A stretch of DNA of 64,000 nucleotides, taken from NCBI GenBank assembly GCA_963277665.1, contig OY728152.1:1186446357-1186510356 (forward strand). Direction: 5' to 3'. The position numbers were made by a program, and so were the translations under genes. The DNA comes from Viscum album (Eukaryota; Streptophyta; Magnoliopsida; Santalales; Viscaceae). Each line of letters starts with the position of its first letter. Position 1 is the stretch's first letter. Below, piece after piece: positions 61,201 through 64,000 of the stretch. Under the pieces are notes generated by a model. That model was not told the DNA's origin, did no database searches, and worked only from the letters and a program-made list of their open reading frames with translations.

Positions 61201-62694
61201 ATTTTTCATTGGTTACTCTATAGGAAAATGTTTTAAAAAAATATATTCATAGAAAATGGTTTTTAGATTGTTCTTAATATTCTATTATATTTATTCATGA
61301 AAAATTATTTTCAAAGCGTTTTCAAGCTATATTTTTTAATTTGTCATGTACAATGGTTTTCAAATCATATTCATGAATCATTTAATGTTTTTCTAACAAT
61401 TTTAAATGAATAATTTTTCTAATGAATTTTGAATGTAAATTTATAGTTTTTTAGGGAAAAAGTGTTTCAAATTGATTTCATGTATTCTTTAAATGTTTTC
61501 AAATATATTTTCCAATAAAAATGTTTTCAATAGATTTTAAGTCATAAAATTTATTTTTCAAAAAAGGATATATTCCTCATGAAATGTTCTTAAATATATT
61601 TCCAAATTATTTCCCAACTAATTTGACATCCATTGTTGTTATTTGTGACTTTATATGGAAATTATTTAATGATTAAATTCATATTATTTCTTTGAATGGA
61701 TTTTGTTTTGATGGAATGATGTGATGAAAACAGTTTCTCTTTCATGGGTTATATAAATTTGAAACCCGATTCATTAAAAATATTTTGTTCATGATGAAAT
61801 TATTATGAAACTAATCCCATTCCATAGTTTCTGACATATTTACATATTTCTGATACCCATTTCATTTCATTAGTTATGATATGTTTATTTATGATCATGT
61901 GGAACATGTATGTATGATATCATTATATGATTATTGTGACATGTCTCCATCCAATGTGTTGGTTATATTTTTATATCTCATGAGATAAGCTAAGATGATT
62001 TTGGTAATGATATTTTACTATTACGATGACCATGGGAGTGAATAATGGCCACTAAGACATTGTGAGTGGTGAACTCATGCTACTAAATGGCCATGGGAGT
62101 AAACCATGACTATTATGATGGTATGGAGAGTGAACCCATACTACTATGATTTTCTTGGTATTGATTCCTTGGATATTATGGAAATAATTATATGGTTATA
62201 TTTTTTCCACAATTCAATGTCTTACACCTTTGTTATTCATTCATGGATTTTGTCCTATACATCCTTTAAATTCATGTATTATAAACTTCCAAGATTTATG
62301 TCAAGATTCCTGAATATAATATTTGATATGTATGGGATGATATTATATTTTCATGATCACATACAGATACCCTTATTCTCATGTTTACACTTACATGTCT
62401 CCCTTTTTCACCCACACTAAGCATTTGAGCTCACCAATATTTTAGTTTACTTCTGGAGGTTGTGAAGTGAAGTATTCTGTTTGATGAGTCTAAGAAGGGT
62501 TCTAATCAAGATGATCCTTGTGGGTGTTAATGTAGCTCTTATATATATATATATATATATATATCAGTTTTTATATTTCCATGTTCCCAAAGGAACGATA
62601 CAAACTACAGTCATTGGGAGTCTAGTTGTTTAATGTTTAAGTATTATTAAAAAAGTTACATAATGTTAATGTTTTAAAATTTAGGGTCTCTATA
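58260..62694 (+). repeat. 3' LTR of element E, 4.4 kb
   Basis: Starts TGTAATACCATTAC and ends GGGTCTCTATA. It is collinear with the 5' LTR (see its landmarks). A TA microsatellite at 62540-62565 has no counterpart in the 5' LTR and expanded after insertion. The 104-codon plus frame at 62106-62420 overlies the repeat and is not conserved in the other LTR, so it is not called as a gene. Confidence 0.85.
59429..59436 (+). promoter_or_regulatory. TATA box in 3' LTR of element E
   Basis: TATAAAAG in the same context (CCATCCT before, GTGCCAC after) as the box in the 5' LTR. Confidence 0.6.
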
Positions 62695-64000
62695 TAAACA
62701 CAAAATTTTAGACCAAAGTGTGGATATAGATTACACATATGATGCACCATTCTGGAGTTATTTGTTTTTTGTAATATTTTTTCATTCTTAATATATTACA
62801 TTTAATATTTATATTTAGTCTTATTTGAGGATTTTCATGCTCTAGAATCCCTCAAAAATATAGTGTCCGCATCAAAAAATATTCCACTGAATATTTCATT
62901 ATGTTAACTAGGATTTTATTTTAAGAATTTCCATTAATAAATTATTAAGTTGTTTCATTGATAAATCATTTTCCCCACATAAGATATTAATAATTTCTCC
63001 CAACTGTTTTTATTATTATTTTATAAATTTGGATATTATAATTCTCCCCCTCTGTTGACTTCTTGTCAAAGGTATGTATCTCTAATAGTCTCTCTTGAAC
63101 AGCTTATTCTAAAGAGTATGAAAATCAGAACGTTTTTTTCTCACTCTAATATATTTTCCACCTATGACACTGATCATAAAATTCAACATGTTCCAACTAA
63201 ATGTGCTTTATTTATAATATATGCATAGGATGTGAGATGTGCCTCTGAATCTTAGAATAATGGAACACATCATACATAAATAAATAGGGACAAAGGAGGT
63301 CTATATGATATGAAACATCCCTTATTAATTATGTGAGTACCTCAATATTATCTCTCTAAAATAATAATGGACAATCTCTTTCTCATATAATAGAGTTTCA
63401 TGTCATCCTTAAATGATGCATTAGGGAAACATATGTTGTGAAACATAAATCTACAAGTAATCCATGTTCAGTCATAGACTTTAGATATAAAGGATATGGA
63501 ATTATAAAACATGGAATACAATCAATGGATTTCTAAAGATCATACCTATTACATTAACAATTGTTCATCACCTTATGTTTATACTAGATATGTTGCATGA
63601 ACATGGCCTTCCTCAGCTCTATGATCATATAAATTTTTTTCCAAAGTCATAATCATTAATGGAGTTTTTATCCTCTATTTGGTATCTCCACTCCCATTCT
63701 ATCCTGACATCCTAGAAATACACTGTGAAGCCTTTGAAAAAACCATTTATGATTAATATCCTTTCCAAACAGTTGGTAATAAACTGTTGTCTTCTTACAT
63801 GTGTTTTTATAATGAATTATTATCCCACAATTACATCACATATCTGATTAATTTCTATTCTGACCAGATTCTATGCTGCTCTGCTTCTCCTGGTCTACCT
63901 TTCACTTGCTACTATTTAAAGGTACTCCTATAGTAGTAAGGTAAACCCTAGTCACAGTCCCATTGTGAGATTGATGTAATCCTTCTACCTTATCCTCTTC
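62695..64000. other. AT-rich end of window, no gene recognised
   Basis: Flank of element E, less AT-rich toward 64000. The minus strand at 63042-63056 reads AGAGGGGGAGAATTA, like the polypurine tract that precedes a 3' LTR in many Ty1/copia elements, but no copia protein is readable at higher coordinates. No open frame over 60 codons with a motif. Confidence 0.5.

Larger units (their letters stand above)
51123..62694 (+). mobile_element. Element E: gag-only Ty3/gypsy-like element with giant LTRs
   Basis: 11.57-kb plus-strand element. The 5' LTR 51123-55624 (4502 bp) and 3' LTR 58260-62694 (4435 bp) match collinearly over their whole length through more than ten anchors. The PBS TGGTTTCAGAG follows the 5' LTR, and a gag zinc knuckle lies in the internal region of only 2635 bp (55625-58259). 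No protease, RT or integrase is found. LTRs larger than the internal region plus gag without pol fit the non-autonomous TR-GAG class; an ordinary element with pol deleted is the alternative. No target duplication is clear (TATAT before the start, TAAAC after the end). Confidence 0.78.

Noticed and set aside
62106..62420. 104-codon plus ORF
   Set aside because: Inside the 3' LTR of element E; the matching part of the 5' LTR is not open in the same frame.
1..64000. CRISPR array, tRNA or rRNA gene, operon or prokaryotic system
   Set aside because: No regularly spaced identical repeats, no cloverleaf-like gene noticed, and all coding signals are plant-type retrotransposon. The tandem arrays lack unique spacers.

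Overview
The window looks like nuclear DNA of a flowering plant with a large, repeat-rich genome. I see no intact host gene, no rRNA or tRNA gene, no CRISPR and nothing bacterial. Nearly everything recognisable is an LTR retrotransposon, mostly Ty3/gypsy chromoviruses with the plant-type initiator-Met primer site (TGGTATCAGAG). All are broken by stops, frameshifts and active-site changes. The species cannot be named from the sequence. Base composition is mosaic: about 1-14.9 kb and 16.4-25.8 kb are moderately GC-containing (younger elements), the rest is strongly AT-rich (older, decayed DNA).

Layout. (1) 1-14902, minus strand: two collinear chromoviruses, A (1-4249, cut by the window edge) and B (4250-14902), joined in tandem. 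The LTR at 4250-6453 is both the 5' LTR of A and the 3' LTR of B. B has LTRs of 2204 and 2202 bp, PPT, integrase with chromodomain, RNase H, RT, protease, gag, a repeat-filled leader and PBS. (2) 14903-16421: a short-motif GACTCAC-type array, then AT-rich DNA. (3) 16422-25816, minus strand: element C, a full-length chromovirus flanked by the 5-bp target duplication tgtag. (4) 25822-32764 and 34550-39731: AT-rich DNA without a recognisable gene, with two faint Ty1/copia-like protein traces. (5) 32765-34549: a sharply different, GC-richer block with a 161-codon ORF and a 3' A-run, probably retroposed, family unknown. (6) about 39732-47766, plus strand: element D, a very old AT-drifted chromovirus whose protease, RT, RNase H, integrase and chromodomain can still be read in pieces, between two diverged LTRs. 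(7) 47767-51122: an LTR-like fragment and a long AT-rich array with a period of about 38 bp. (8) 51123-62694, plus strand: element E, with LTRs of about 4.5 and 4.4 kb around an internal region of only about 2.6 kb where only a gag zinc knuckle is recognised; this resembles the gag-only non-autonomous (TR-GAG) type. (9) 62695-64000: AT-rich sequence with a purine-tract candidate.

The parts work together only as retroelement anatomy: PBS and PPT mark reverse-transcription priming, LTRs carry TATA-like promoters, and gag-protease-RT-RNase H-integrase-chromodomain gives the order of chromovirus polyproteins. None of the five elements appears able to make a functional polyprotein. The most unusual structures are the LTR-sharing tandem, the conserved-copy-number tandem repeats in leader and LTR of A/B, the gag-only giant-LTR element E, and the unexplained GC-richer island.
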